A stretch of 49,024 bases of DNA from Emcibacteraceae bacterium (lineage in GTDB: Bacteria; Pseudomonadota; Alphaproteobacteria; Sphingomonadales; Emcibacteraceae): NCBI GenBank assembly GCA_016744185.1, contig JADGEY010000006.1, positions 1 through 49,024 on the forward strand, read 5' to 3'. Below are positions 1 through 7,856 of the stretch, piece by piece (position 1 is the stretch's first letter; the number at the start of each line of letters is the position of its first letter). The notes under the pieces are model-generated. The model worked only from the letters and a program-made list of their open reading frames with translations, made no database searches and had not been told where the DNA came from. A program made the translations under genes and the position numbers.

Positions 1-1
1 G

Positions 2-1600
2 TCCATTGCATCTGTTTCAAGATTTTCAATCACCAGCCGTGAAAAAACGTCAGAGACGGCATGGAAAATCATAACCGAGGGCGGCAAAAAATATCCTACC
101 GCTCCCGCAGCGTTAAATCATGGGACGAAGGCAGAGGTCAGGGATTTATTCTTTGCAACTCCTGCAAGGCTTAAGTTTTTAAAAACAGACCGTACAGAAT
201 TTTCTCATGCACTCGATACGATTAAACGGCTTGCTATGGTTAATCCTGATGTTTCTTTTAGCGTCTATGATGGGGAGCGTAGAGCTTTTCAGGTCTCTGC
301 GGGGCAGGGCGATATGCTGGATAACCGCCTGCGCAGGCTTGCGTCCATATTGGGGCAAGAATTTGCAGAAAATGCTCTAAATATTGATGTGGAACGGGAA
401 GGCATAAAGCTTACAGGTTACGCAGGACTTCCTACGCTAAATAGGGGTAATGCCCGGCATCAATATTTGTTTGTAAATGGACGGCCCGTTAAAGATAAGC
501 TTTTAAATGGAGCAGTTCGAGGGGCTTATATGGATTATTTAGCCCGTGACCGCCATCCTTTGCTTGCGTTATTTTTAGAAGTACAAGCGGATATGGTTGA
601 TGTGAACGTACATCCTGCAAAGGCAGAGGTACGCTTTAGGGAAGCGGGTCACATTCGGGGATTAATTGTCAGCTCGCTCAAACGAGCTTTGAATGATGCA
701 GGGCATAGAGCATCAACTTCGGTTGCAAATGATGCTTTAAGTGCCTTTGAGCGAGAAAGAATAGCGCAGCGTAACAGCCCAAATTTAAGTTTTGCTAAAT
801 CCCCATCTTATGGGGCGCATAATTATTATGGCTCTTTGCAGCCTAAAGAAGGCGGTCAAATGTCAGAGCAATCTGTCCGTTTTAGTGCGCCGCTTGACCA
901 AGGGAATGATAGAGATTCTTCTTTGCCGCCTCTAGGCTATAGCTCTTCATCAGATGAAAGCTCGGCTTCTTATGAAACTATAGGCTCTGCCAGAGATGAG
1001 CCGGATTATAGCGCAGAAGAATACCCCCTAGGGGCAGCGCGCGGTCAGCTTCATGAAACCTATATCATTTCTCAAACTAAAGAGGGCATTATCATTCTTG
1101 ACCAACATGCCGCCCACGAAAGACTGGTTTATGAGAAAATGAAAGCCCATATGGCTGAAAATAATATTCAGACCCAAACGCTTCTTTTGCCAGAAGTGGT
1201 TGATCTTTGTGAAGAAGAAGTGACAAAACTTATGTCCCGCAGGCAGGAGCTAAAAGCTTTGGGTCTTGCGTTCGAGCCTTTCGGAGAAGGCGCAGTGGTG
1301 GTTCGTGAAATTCCTGCCATTTTGGGAGATTTAGACATAAAAGGTCTTATCACGGATCTTGCCGATGAGCTTACAGATTTAAATCAGGCTCTTTCCTTAC
1401 AAGAACGGATCGAAGAGGTTTGCTCGTCCATGGCATGTCATGGCAGCGTTAGAGCAGGAAGAAGGCTGCAAATTGCAGAAATGAATGCTTTGCTGCGTGA
1501 AATGGAACAAACGCCCCATTCTGGACAATGTAATCATGGCAGACCTACCTATGTAGAGCTGAAATTAAAAGATATTGAAAAATTATTTGGACGGCGGTGA
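2..1600 (+). CDS. mutL: DNA mismatch repair protein MutL (3' part)
   Basis: The reading frame is open from base 2, so the N-terminal ATPase part lies mostly outside the window. The visible part starts in the GHKL-associated transducer region, where GTKAEVRDLFFATPAR is the hallmark MutL motif, and runs to the C-terminal dimerisation/endonuclease domain. The endonuclease motif DQHA-x2-E-x4-E is intact at 1100-1135, followed by ACHGSVRA and a C-terminal CNHGRP at 1529-1546, a variant of the usual CPHGRP. This predicts a nicking-type MutL, as in most bacteria without MutH; that is family knowledge, not shown here. MutL couples mismatch recognition by MutS to strand incision. A low-complexity Ser-rich linker separates the two halves, as is normal. 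The TGA stop at 1598-1600 faces a small convergent gene. Confidence 0.96.
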   Translation, partial: SIASVSRFSITSREKTSETAWKIITEGGKKYPTAPAALNHGTKAEVRDLFFATPARLKFLKTDRTEFSHALDTIKRLAMVNPDVSFSVYDGERRAFQVSAGQGDMLDNRLRRLASILGQEFAENALNIDVEREGIKLTGYAGLPTLNRGNARHQYLFVNGRPVKDKLLNGAVRGAYMDYLARDRHPLLALFLEVQADMVDVNVHPAKAEVRFREAGHIRGLIVSSLKRALNDAGHRASTSVANDALSAFERERIAQRNSPNLSFAKSPSYGAHNYYGSLQPKEGGQMSEQSVRFSAPLDQGNDRDSSLPPLGYSSSSDESSASYETIGSARDEPDYSAEEYPLGAARGQLHETYIISQTKEGIIILDQHAAHERLVYEKMKAHMAENNIQTQTLLLPEVVDLCEEEVTKLMSRRQELKALGLAFEPFGEGAVVVREIPAILGDLDIKGLITDLADELTDLNQALSLQERIEEVCSSMACHGSVRAGRRLQIAEMNALLREMEQTPHSGQCNHGRPTYVELKLKDIEKLFGRR

Positions 1601-1611
1601 CGCTCTAAAAC

Positions 1612-1797
1612 TCAAGAGAGCGGGCTAGCATCATTTAGCTCTTGGATAGCGATTTTTAAATGGAGCGCTACAAGAGGAAGATCGGCTTCCTCGATTTCCG
1701 TTAAAATGTGGTTAAGGCAATTCATCATGCCTTCACGTTCTTTTTTAATTGCGCTGTCATAATCAAATTCTTCAATGGGTATTTTAGTATTTATCAT
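1612..1797 (-). CDS. Small hypothetical protein, 61 aa
   Basis: I do not recognise this protein. It is acidic and looks alpha-helical, with a central segment of alternating hydrophobic and charged residues (NHILTEIEEADLPLVALHLK) that could form a helical hairpin. The ATG at 1797 has AAGGG about 8 bases upstream, a fair ribosome binding site. It lies about 100 bases downstream of rsmD on the same strand and ends 11 bases from the mutL stop, so it fits the gap exactly. No membrane segment or cysteine pair is visible. It is probably a real small gene, but could be a spurious ORF; conservation next to rsmD would decide. Confidence 0.5.
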   Translation of the reverse strand: MINTKIPIEEFDYDSAIKKEREGMMNCLNHILTEIEEADLPLVALHLKIAIQELNDASPLS

Positions 1798-1898
1798 CAG
1801 AACCCTTAGATTAAGTATTTAGAATCAGTCTTGTTTTCTCTATTTTGGGGAACAATAACGTAATTAGCTAATGAACGCAATAGTAGTATTGTGCTAGT

Positions 1899-2459
1899 TT
1901 ACACTCTTTTTGATATTTTGTTAAGGATCATTATTTTAGCTTGCCCATATGATTTTTCTTTTAAAATATTATAAAATTTTGGTATTTCTAAATTTTCTGA
2001 TGAAGCATATTCAATGATTATAATGCCATCTTTTTGAAGGAGACCTTCACTTTCAATGGTCTGGAGTAAAGGAGCGATCAAGGACTTATAATAGGGTGGA
2101 TCCATAAAAATATAATCAAATGTTGTTTTAAAGTTTTTAATCTTTTTAGCATCTATAGGCTTTAAAGATGTTATATTTTCTGCATGAAGCTCTGCAATAT
2201 TTTTTTTAATAATTTCTTGTGATCTTCTGTCTTTTTCAACAAAGGTTACATGGGCTGCCCCCCGTGAGAGAGCTTCTAGTCCTAATGCGCCTGTGCCTGC
2301 AAAGATGTCTAATATTCTTGCGTCAGAAAATCCATTTCCTGTGCCGTGGGAAAGGATATTAAACAGGGTTTCCCGCATGCGGTCTGTGGTAGGGCGAATA
2401 TGGCTGGACGAGGGGTGCTGTAATTTCCGCCCTTTATATTTACCGCCAATTATTCTCAT
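1899..2459 (-). CDS. rsmD: 16S rRNA (guanine(966)-N(2))-methyltransferase
   Basis: RsmD methylates N2 of G966 in 16S rRNA of the small ribosomal subunit, using SAM. The 186 residues fit the family length. The N-terminus MRIIGGKYKGRKL and RPTTDRMRETLFNIL are family signatures. SAM-binding motif I is DIFAGTGALGLEAL (about 51-64), the acidic end of strand 2 is VEKD (about 74-77), and catalytic motif IV is DPPYY (about 120-124). The start overlaps the end of the upstream pseudouridine synthase by four bases (ATGA type), so the two rRNA-modifying enzymes are translationally coupled. This pairing is common in alphaproteobacteria. Confidence 0.96.
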   Translation of the reverse strand: MRIIGGKYKGRKLQHPSSSHIRPTTDRMRETLFNILSHGTGNGFSDARILDIFAGTGALGLEALSRGAAHVTFVEKDRRSQEIIKKNIAELHAENITSLKPIDAKKIKNFKTTFDYIFMDPPYYKSLIAPLLQTIESEGLLQKDGIIIIEYASSENLEIPKFYNILKEKSYGQAKIMILNKISKRV

Positions 2460-3463
2460 CTATCATTTCTTTTAGGGCTGCGTGTTTTTTTATAAGAGCT
2501 TTTGCGAGTGTTTTTTGCCAGCTCTTTTTCTTCTTCTATTTTTTGAGCAATGATGCGTTTATTGTCACGGCGTGGATTTTGTTTGCCTTTTGGTTTTTCT
2601 TTATTCCTTGCCCAGCCTTTTTTAACTTTTGCTTTTTCAGATTTTGCCTCTTCAGCGGGCTTTACGCCAATTGATTTAAAATAATCGGGTAGAAGCTCTA
2701 TGAGCTTTTTAGGGTCAATTTGCTGCACTGCGCCCCGCTGAATTTTACCCAGACCAAAAGGACCATAATTAAGACGGATAAGGCGGCTTACCGTAAGCCC
2801 AGCATATTCTAAAAGCTTGCGAACCTCTCTGTTCTTGCCTTCTTTAATGGAAATAGTAAGCCATTGGTTTTCCCCCGTTTTACGGTCATCGAAATCAATT
2901 TCAACAGACCGATATTCAACCCCATCAATAATCACGCCCCTAGATATTTGTTCTAAATGTTTATGATGAAAACGTCCATTAACCCGCACTTTATAGGTGC
3001 GAACAACCCCATTAACAGGCAGCTCAAGCCAGCGGGCAAGTCCGCCGTCATTGGTTAAAAGCAAAAGCCCCTCTGTGTTAATATCCAGCCTGCCGACCGC
3101 CAGAACTCTTGGCATATTCGCAGGGAGAGCTTCGAAAATAGTCGGTCTGCCATCTGGGTCAAAATATGTCGTCAGCCGCCCCGCTGGTTTATGGTAAATC
3201 CATAATGCAGCAGGCTCTGGAGCTTTAACTTTTATGCCATCAATCGTGATGTTCTCAACTGTACTAACAAGCGTTGCAGGCGTTGTGACGGTCTGACCTT
3301 CTATTTTTACAATGCCTGTTTCAATCATACGTTCAACCGCCCGCCGTGAACCTACTCCTGCCCGTGCTAGTGCCTTGGCAATGCGTTCCTTTTTTGGGGA
3401 ATGATCTTCTGATTGTTCAGTTTCTGCAGCTTTATTATCGTCACTCATCACAAATCTTTTCAT
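2456..3463 (-). CDS. rluB: rRNA pseudouridine synthase, RsuA/RluB/E/F family
   Basis: This enzyme isomerises a uridine to pseudouridine in rRNA. An N-terminal S4 RNA-binding domain (about residues 26-73, RIAKALARAGVGSRRAVERMI) precedes the catalytic domain with GRLDINTEGLLLLTNDG, where Asp127 is the expected catalytic aspartate. The KEGKNREVRKLLE segment is another family hallmark. The last 80 residues are very Lys/Arg-rich and probably disordered, as in many alphaproteobacterial RluB. The exact rRNA target cannot be read from sequence. Translation may begin at the ATG at 3463 or five codons later at MSDDN. Both have weak ribosome binding sites. It overlaps rsmD and is divergent from tadA. 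Confidence 0.9.
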   Translation of the reverse strand: MKRFVMSDDNKAAETEQSEDHSPKKERIAKALARAGVGSRRAVERMIETGIVKIEGQTVTTPATLVSTVENITIDGIKVKAPEPAALWIYHKPAGRLTTYFDPDGRPTIFEALPANMPRVLAVGRLDINTEGLLLLTNDGGLARWLELPVNGVVRTYKVRVNGRFHHKHLEQISRGVIIDGVEYRSVEIDFDDRKTGENQWLTISIKEGKNREVRKLLEYAGLTVSRLIRLNYGPFGLGKIQRGAVQQIDPKKLIELLPDYFKSIGVKPAEEAKSEKAKVKKGWARNKEKPKGKQNPRRDNKRIIAQKIEEEKELAKNTRKSSYKKTRSPKRNDR

Positions 3464-3577
3464 ATTTAAAGAACCTAGGTTGTCCCAGATAATTTTGGCA
3501 CTTTACTGCTTAATTCTAAAAAAGCAATCTTTGCTTGACCTTTATAGCCTTAAAAGCAATCCTTAGGGGGAAATATT

Positions 3578-3595
3578 ATGGATAATTTAAAGTGA
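3578..3595 (+). CDS. Possible 5-codon leader ORF ahead of tadA
   Basis: ATG-GAT-AAT-TTA-AAG-TGA follows the best Shine-Dalgarno of the region (AGGGGGA, about 7 bases upstream of the ATG). Its TGA overlaps the first ATG of tadA as TGATG. tadA itself has no convincing ribosome binding site, so re-initiation from this mini-ORF is a reasonable inference. It could instead be the remnant of a longer tadA N-terminus after a small frameshift. Confidence 0.3.
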   Translation: MDNLK

Positions 3596-4047
3596 TGATG
3601 AAGAATAAATATATGAAGCTGGCAGCAGAAGAAGCAGCTAAAGCGGCACGAAGGGGCGAAGTGCCTGTTGGGGCGGTTATTGTTGATAGCAAAACAGGCG
3701 AGGTTATAAGCAAAGGCTCGAACAGGGTAATGGAAGATTATGATCCCGCCGCTCACGCCGAAATCCTTGTGATTAGGCAGGCGGCTAAAGCTATGAAATC
3801 GGTAAGGCTACCAGAGTGTGATTTATACGTAACGCTAGAGCCTTGCCCAATGTGCGCGCAGGCGATTAGCTTTGCCCGCATTAGGCGGCTATATTTTGCC
3901 GCCTATGATGAAAAGGGCGGCGGTGTAGAAAATGGAGCGCATATTTTCCATGCTAAAAGCTGCCACCATAAACCAGAAATATATGGCGGCATTGGCGAAA
4001 AAGAATGCTCTGCCATGCTTAAAGAGTTTTTTAAAAATAAACGCTAG
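3595..4047 (+). CDS. tadA: tRNA adenosine(34) deaminase TadA
   Basis: TadA deaminates A34 of tRNA-Arg(ACG) to inosine and acts as a zinc-dependent homodimer. The zinc and catalytic residues are all present: HAEI at about residues 54-57 (His ligand and proton-shuttling Glu) and PCPMC at about 83-87 (two Cys ligands). The deaminase core GEVPVGAVIVD is typical. About 150 residues is the family length. There are candidate starts at 3592 (GTG), 3595 (ATG) and 3598 (ATG); 3595 is chosen because it overlaps the stop of the 5-codon mini-ORF carrying the only strong Shine-Dalgarno. The gene is divergent from the rluB-like gene, a typical alphaproteobacterial arrangement. Confidence 0.94.
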   Translation: MMKNKYMKLAAEEAAKAARRGEVPVGAVIVDSKTGEVISKGSNRVMEDYDPAAHAEILVIRQAAKAMKSVRLPECDLYVTLEPCPMCAQAISFARIRRLYFAAYDEKGGGVENGAHIFHAKSCHHKPEIYGGIGEKECSAMLKEFFKNKR

Positions 4048-4114
4048 GCTATTTAATTTGAAGATTGCAGGTAAAAAGATTAAGTTAAAGAAATTATAGT
4101 ATAAAGGCGTGGAA

Positions 4115-5440
4115 ATGGATGAATTATCGGAAAAAGGGCAGGCGGTTCTAGCAAGAACAATGGAATGGTTTAGCCATGAGTTTTTAACTCTTAATAGTGC
4201 GGTTCAGCTTGCTATTGTTGGCGTTATCTTTCTTGTTATATTGCCCCTTAGCCGTTACATATTAGCCCTGCTCACGGATATTTTGAAAGATAAGTCTTGG
4301 TATGAACGTACTGCACCTTATTTTCGGGCGGTATTTTTGCCGTTTCTTATCTTGTCTTTTTTGTGGGCTGTTACCTCTATTGCAGAAGAAAATAAAAGCC
4401 CCGTTCATATCTTTCGCATGGCAGAAAGCCTTTTCTCTGTTTGGATGGTTGTACGCCTTATCCCTCTTTTTATCACCAACCCTGCTGTCGCTCGCATTAT
4501 TCGTTTTATAACATGGATGGTGGCGGTTCTTAATATTCTGAACTGGCTTGACCCTGCGCGGGAGTTTTTAAAGTCAATTGAAATTCCTATGGGCAGTAAC
4601 ACGGTAAGTTTGCTTGGCATTATCATCGGAATCGCAACGCTGACCTCACTTGTTTATTTAGGGCTTCTGCTGGCACGGATATTTGAAAATCTCTTAAAAA
4701 GCTCGCCCGATGTATCGGCATCTGCCCGAGTATTGCTGAGCAAACTTGCCAGAATTACTCTGGTCGCCTTTGCGTTTCTTTTTGCAGTGTCTAGCATGGG
4801 CGTTGACCTTACGGTTTTTGCTGTCTTTGGCGGGGCGATCGGCGTTGGTTTAGGCTTCGGGCTTCAAAAAGTTGTATCGAACTTTATTTCAGGGATTATC
4901 TTGCTGCTTGATCAATCGATTAAACCAGGGGACGTGATCGAAGTTTCGGGCAGCTATGGCAAGATCAACAAATTAGCGGCACGCTATACATCTGTTATTT
5001 CTCGGGACGGCAGGGAGCATTTAGTTCCGAATGAAGATATGATTACCCAGCCTGTCGTAAATTGGACGATGTCCCATAAAAGAGTGCGCCGCCATCTTCC
5101 CGTGGGCGTGTCTTATAAAAGCGATATTGACCTTGCAATGAAATTAATGGCAGAGGCGGCGGCGGCAGAAAGCAGAGTTCTTAAAAAACCAATGCCGAAA
5201 GTTCTTATTAAAGGTTTTGGGGATAGCGCCATTGATTTGGAACTTCGTATGTGGATTAGGGATTCTGAAAATGGGGTATCAAACGTGGCAAGTAATGTCT
5301 ATCTTGCAATCTGGCATAAATTTAAGGACGCAGGGGTAAGCTTTCCTTATCCTCAAAGGGACATTCATATTATCTCAAAATCTAATCTTGAAGATGATGC
5401 TGATATGACACAGAATATTCTTAAAAAGATTAAAAAATAA
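4115..5440 (+). CDS. MscS-family mechanosensitive ion channel
   Basis: A membrane channel that opens under high membrane tension to release solutes on osmotic downshift. It has about five N-terminal hydrophobic segments (roughly 31-57, 72-91, 105-124, 127-146, 166-190) before the conserved MscS pore region at about 216-265, with the Gly/Ala-rich pore helix FGGAIGVGLGFGLQ and VVSNFISGIILL. A beta domain follows (SIKPGDVIEV, then VPNEDMI). It is longer than E. coli MscS (286 aa) and resembles YbdG/YnaI-type extended members. The ATG at 4115 is preferred over the GTG at 4109 because AAAGG at 4103-4107 is correctly spaced for it. It stands alone between tadA and the helicase-related gene. Confidence 0.9.
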   Translation: MDELSEKGQAVLARTMEWFSHEFLTLNSAVQLAIVGVIFLVILPLSRYILALLTDILKDKSWYERTAPYFRAVFLPFLILSFLWAVTSIAEENKSPVHIFRMAESLFSVWMVVRLIPLFITNPAVARIIRFITWMVAVLNILNWLDPAREFLKSIEIPMGSNTVSLLGIIIGIATLTSLVYLGLLLARIFENLLKSSPDVSASARVLLSKLARITLVAFAFLFAVSSMGVDLTVFAVFGGAIGVGLGFGLQKVVSNFISGIILLLDQSIKPGDVIEVSGSYGKINKLAARYTSVISRDGREHLVPNEDMITQPVVNWTMSHKRVRRHLPVGVSYKSDIDLAMKLMAEAAAAESRVLKKPMPKVLIKGFGDSAIDLELRMWIRDSENGVSNVASNVYLAIWHKFKDAGVSFPYPQRDIHIISKSNLEDDADMTQNILKKIKK

Positions 5441-5559
5441 GCTTATCCTTTCTTTCAGAAGCACTGCATGTTATGACGCAAATGAGCCTCTAACCATAGG
5501 ATTTATAGATCGTCATATATCGGTCTTGATGAGAGAATTACGCCAAATAAGGAAAATTA

Positions 5560-7284
5560 ATGGCCAATATTGATACGGATGGAAGTATTTTTGCGAATGA
5601 GCATTTCATAGGAACGCTCGAAGGGTTCAGCTTTATAGAAGATTCCGCTGCTTTTGAGGGGGATAGTGAAATATTAAGAGCCGCTGCGGATAAAGTGCTT
5701 TCAGAAGAAATTATAAAACGAACGGAAGAACTAAAACTCGCAGAAGATGGCGAATTTAGTTTGATACTTGGCGAATCATTGGTCAGAACAACATTAAATT
5801 GGCGGGGCATTGCGGTGGCAAGCTTTGACAAAGGGGTATCTTTGCTTTGCCCTAAGGTGTCTATTATTCCGTCTCCTTTATTACAGGGTGAGATTCTTGA
5901 AATTGTGTCGCAGAGACTTGACCGCTGGCTGGAAAATCATATTGGAGAAATTCTTGCTCCTTTATTTGCCCTAGAAGAAGCGGTGAATGGCGCAAAAAAT
6001 GAAGAAGGAAACATTGCTATTGAGGGGACCGCTAAGGGCATTGCTCTTCAAATTTTTGAAAAACTTGGTACGATTCCAAGGCGGCTGATTGCGCGTGATT
6101 TTCGCACAGTTGAAAGAGAAGGACGCTTTCAGCTTAAAAAACTCGGCATTTGGCTTGGGTCTGCTAGCCTTTATATTCCTAGTCTTTTAAAGCCTGCTCC
6201 TGCGCAGTTACGGCTGCTTCTTTGGGCGATTTATAATGAGCAAAATACGCTTCCCGACCTGCCGTCTGCGGGGCTTTGTACGATTGCTGTTGATGATAAA
6301 GCTCCCCGTGTTTTTTATGAAATTTCAGGCTACCGTGTGGTTGGTAAAAACGCCGTGCGCCTTGATATGTTAGAACGCCTTGCCAATGCAGCCCGTGAAG
6401 TATCCCTTAAAGGGGCTTTTCCTGCCCTTGCGGATTTAATGAGCCTTGTGGGAACGTCAGGTGATTCTTTTATTGAAATAATGAGCTACCTTGGGTATGT
6501 CCAAAAAGAATTTTCTGCTGAAGATGCCGCAAAAATAGAAGAGAAACGTGCCGCTCTCCTTGCAGAAGAGAGGGCTAAGAAAGCAAAAATTGAAGAAGAA
6601 GCTGCCAAGGATGCCGCCAAGGCACAGGACGTTAAAACAGAGACAGGCTGCGCTAAAGAAAAGGACGTGACTGGGGAACAGGTTAAGGTAGAAGATTCTC
6701 AAGCAAAAGAAGCTGAGGTTAAGGCAGAGAAACCTGAGGTTGAAATAGGAAAAAATAGGATTGAGGTAGGAGAGGATAAGGATCAGGTAGGGAAAAACAA
6801 AGATCAGGTAGGTAAAGATGAGGTTGAGGTAGGGAAAACTGAAATTAAAGTAAAGGTAGCCGAGATTAAGGTAAAGGAGACTGAAGCTGAAGTTAAGGTT
6901 AAGGTAGAAGAAGCTCCGATAAAAGAAGAGACCGCTAAAGAAGGTGATGAAAAGGCAGAAGAGCCTGTTGAAAAAATCATGCTTTTTATTCATCAACCTT
7001 ATGAAGCACGCAGCGCAAAGCGTAAAAGCTCGCAAGACCAGCATAAGCAGGGCGGATATAAAAACCGAGCGAAAAATAAAGACAGCTCTCACCAAGACAA
7101 AGACAGCTCTCACCAAGACAGAGCCTCTTCATATTCAAATAAAACCTCTTCATACTCAAATAAAAATAAGGGAAAAGCGGGTAAAAAAGGTGGGAAGAGC
7201 TTTCCTAAAAAGAAATTTGTTATGGATCCTGATAGCCCCTTTGCCGCACTTGCAGGACTGAAAGAACAGCTTAAAAAGAAATAG
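5560..7284 (+). CDS. Orphan C-terminal domain of alphaproteobacterial DEAD/DEAH helicase
   Basis: Residues about 1-325 match the region that follows the helicase motor in the alphaproteobacterial helicase usually encoded before an S4 protein: recognisable blocks are PSPLLQGEIL, RLDRWLENHI, AKGIALQIFEKLG, YIPSLLKPAPAQLRLLLWA, AVRLDMLERLA and MSLVGTSGDSF. The extreme C-terminus DPDSPFAALAGLK is also a hallmark of that family. No Walker A, DExH or helicase motif VI is present, and the 119 bases upstream contain no helicase coding. Residues about 325-545 are a Lys/Glu/Val-rich linker with short repeats, then a Lys/Ser/Gln-rich basic tail. The ATG at 5560 follows AAGGAA. The S4 gene follows 22 bases downstream, the normal partner. 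Its function may be RNA binding, with the motor lost or encoded elsewhere. Confidence 0.82.
   Translation: MANIDTDGSIFANEHFIGTLEGFSFIEDSAAFEGDSEILRAAADKVLSEEIIKRTEELKLAEDGEFSLILGESLVRTTLNWRGIAVASFDKGVSLLCPKVSIIPSPLLQGEILEIVSQRLDRWLENHIGEILAPLFALEEAVNGAKNEEGNIAIEGTAKGIALQIFEKLGTIPRRLIARDFRTVEREGRFQLKKLGIWLGSASLYIPSLLKPAPAQLRLLLWAIYNEQNTLPDLPSAGLCTIAVDDKAPRVFYEISGYRVVGKNAVRLDMLERLANAAREVSLKGAFPALADLMSLVGTSGDSFIEIMSYLGYVQKEFSAEDAAKIEEKRAALLAEERAKKAKIEEEAAKDAAKAQDVKTETGCAKEKDVTGEQVKVEDSQAKEAEVKAEKPEVEIGKNRIEVGEDKDQVGKNKDQVGKDEVEVGKTEIKVKVAEIKVKETEAEVKVKVEEAPIKEETAKEGDEKAEEPVEKIMLFIHQPYEARSAKRKSSQDQHKQGGYKNRAKNKDSSHQDKDSSHQDRASSYSNKTSSYSNKNKGKAGKKGGKSFPKKKFVMDPDSPFAALAGLKEQLKKK
7081..7165 (+). repeat. 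In-gene 21-bp tandem repeats
   Basis: Two different 21-bp units occur twice each: GACAGCTCTCACCAAGACAA-type (7081-7122) and a CCTCTTCATAYTCAAATAAA-type (about 7124-7165). They encode DSSHQDK-like and SSYSNKT-like heptads in the tail of the orphan helicase C-terminal protein. The 21-bp length keeps frame, so copy number can change without breaking the gene. Confidence 0.8.
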
Positions 7285-7300
7285 AATATGGTGAAAAAAA

Positions 7301-7338
7301 GCACAGATGAAATTTATGGGCGCAGATGAAATTTATGA
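7301..7338 (+). repeat. 19-bp tandem duplication at the S4 gene start
   Basis: 7301-7319 and 7320-7338 are direct copies matching at 17 of 19 bases (core CAGATGAAATTTATG). Reading from the ATG at 7288 (MVKKS...) the first copy runs into TGA at 7327. Removing one copy restores a single frame from 7288 into the S4 protein (MVKKSADEIYEQRVDIY). The insertion length is not a multiple of three. Confidence 0.85.
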
Positions 7339-7717
7339 ACAGCGTGTCGATATTTATCTCTGGCATGCGCGTTTTTTTAAAACCAGATCTATTTCCAGTA
7401 AAAAAGCCCGTTCTGGCAAGATTCGTCTGAACGGGGTTCTTATTAAAAAATCGTCTCTTTTAGTGCGCCCTGATGATATGTTAACTTTTTCTCAGGGTGA
7501 CCATATTCGGGTGATTAAAGTCTTGAAATTTGGGCAGCGCAGAGGGAGCGCACCAGAAGCAGTACTGCTTTATGAAGACCATAGCCCGCCTATTATTAAA
7601 AGAGGAACGCCCGCAGCAGCCTTAAATACGGGCGCAGCATTTCGGGAAAAAGGAACGGGGCGACCCACAAAACAGGAACGCCGTGCTTTGGATAAATTCA
7701 TCGATGATCATTCTTAA
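7307..7717 (+). CDS. S4-domain RNA-binding protein (Hsp15-like)
   Basis: A small protein with an N-terminal S4 domain: RVDIYLWHARFFKTRS, then ARSGKIRLNG and VRPDDMLTF, the consensus of heat-shock-protein-15-like RNA-binding proteins that bind stalled 50S subunits with nascent chain in E. coli. Role by homology only. The tail contains GTGRPTKQERR, commonly seen in alphaproteobacterial members. It follows the helicase C-terminal protein by 22 bases, the usual pairing. The start is unusual. The original start is probably the ATG at 7288, but a 19-bp duplication now throws that frame into a stop, so ATG at 7307 or 7316 inside the first repeat must be used, giving a 136-aa product whose domain is intact. 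Confidence 0.87.
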   Translation: MKFMGADEIYEQRVDIYLWHARFFKTRSISSKKARSGKIRLNGVLIKKSSLLVRPDDMLTFSQGDHIRVIKVLKFGQRRGSAPEAVLLYEDHSPPIIKRGTPAAALNTGAAFREKGTGRPTKQERRALDKFIDDHS

Positions 7718-7719
7718 AA

Positions 7720-7738
7720 AAATAGCCTGTGGCTTTTT
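7720..7738 (+). terminator. Putative terminator after the S4 gene
   Basis: A short hairpin AGCC-TGT-GGCT is preceded by an A run and followed by TTTTT, directly downstream of the stop. The stem is short, so this is a modest call. Confidence 0.45.
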
Positions 7739-7856
7739 ATGGCATTTTTTTAAATGTCTTATGAGTTAACGTAAAATATTACTTTTTTATTATAAAAAAT
7801 GATGCTATTGCTCAGGTAGATTTGATGAATTATTCTATAAAGCTGAAGTGAAGAAA

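Noticed and set aside
3494..3510. TTGGCAC...TGC resembling a sigma-54 promoter between rluB and tadA
   Set aside because: The GG to GC distance is one base short, which sigma-54 promoters do not tolerate, and the neighbours are housekeeping genes.
6457..7116. Long open frame on the minus strand opposite the orphan helicase C-terminal gene
   Set aside because: It is the reverse image of a Lys/Glu-rich repeat region, giving a Phe/Leu/Tyr repeat with no family features. The plus-strand gene has conserved domains.
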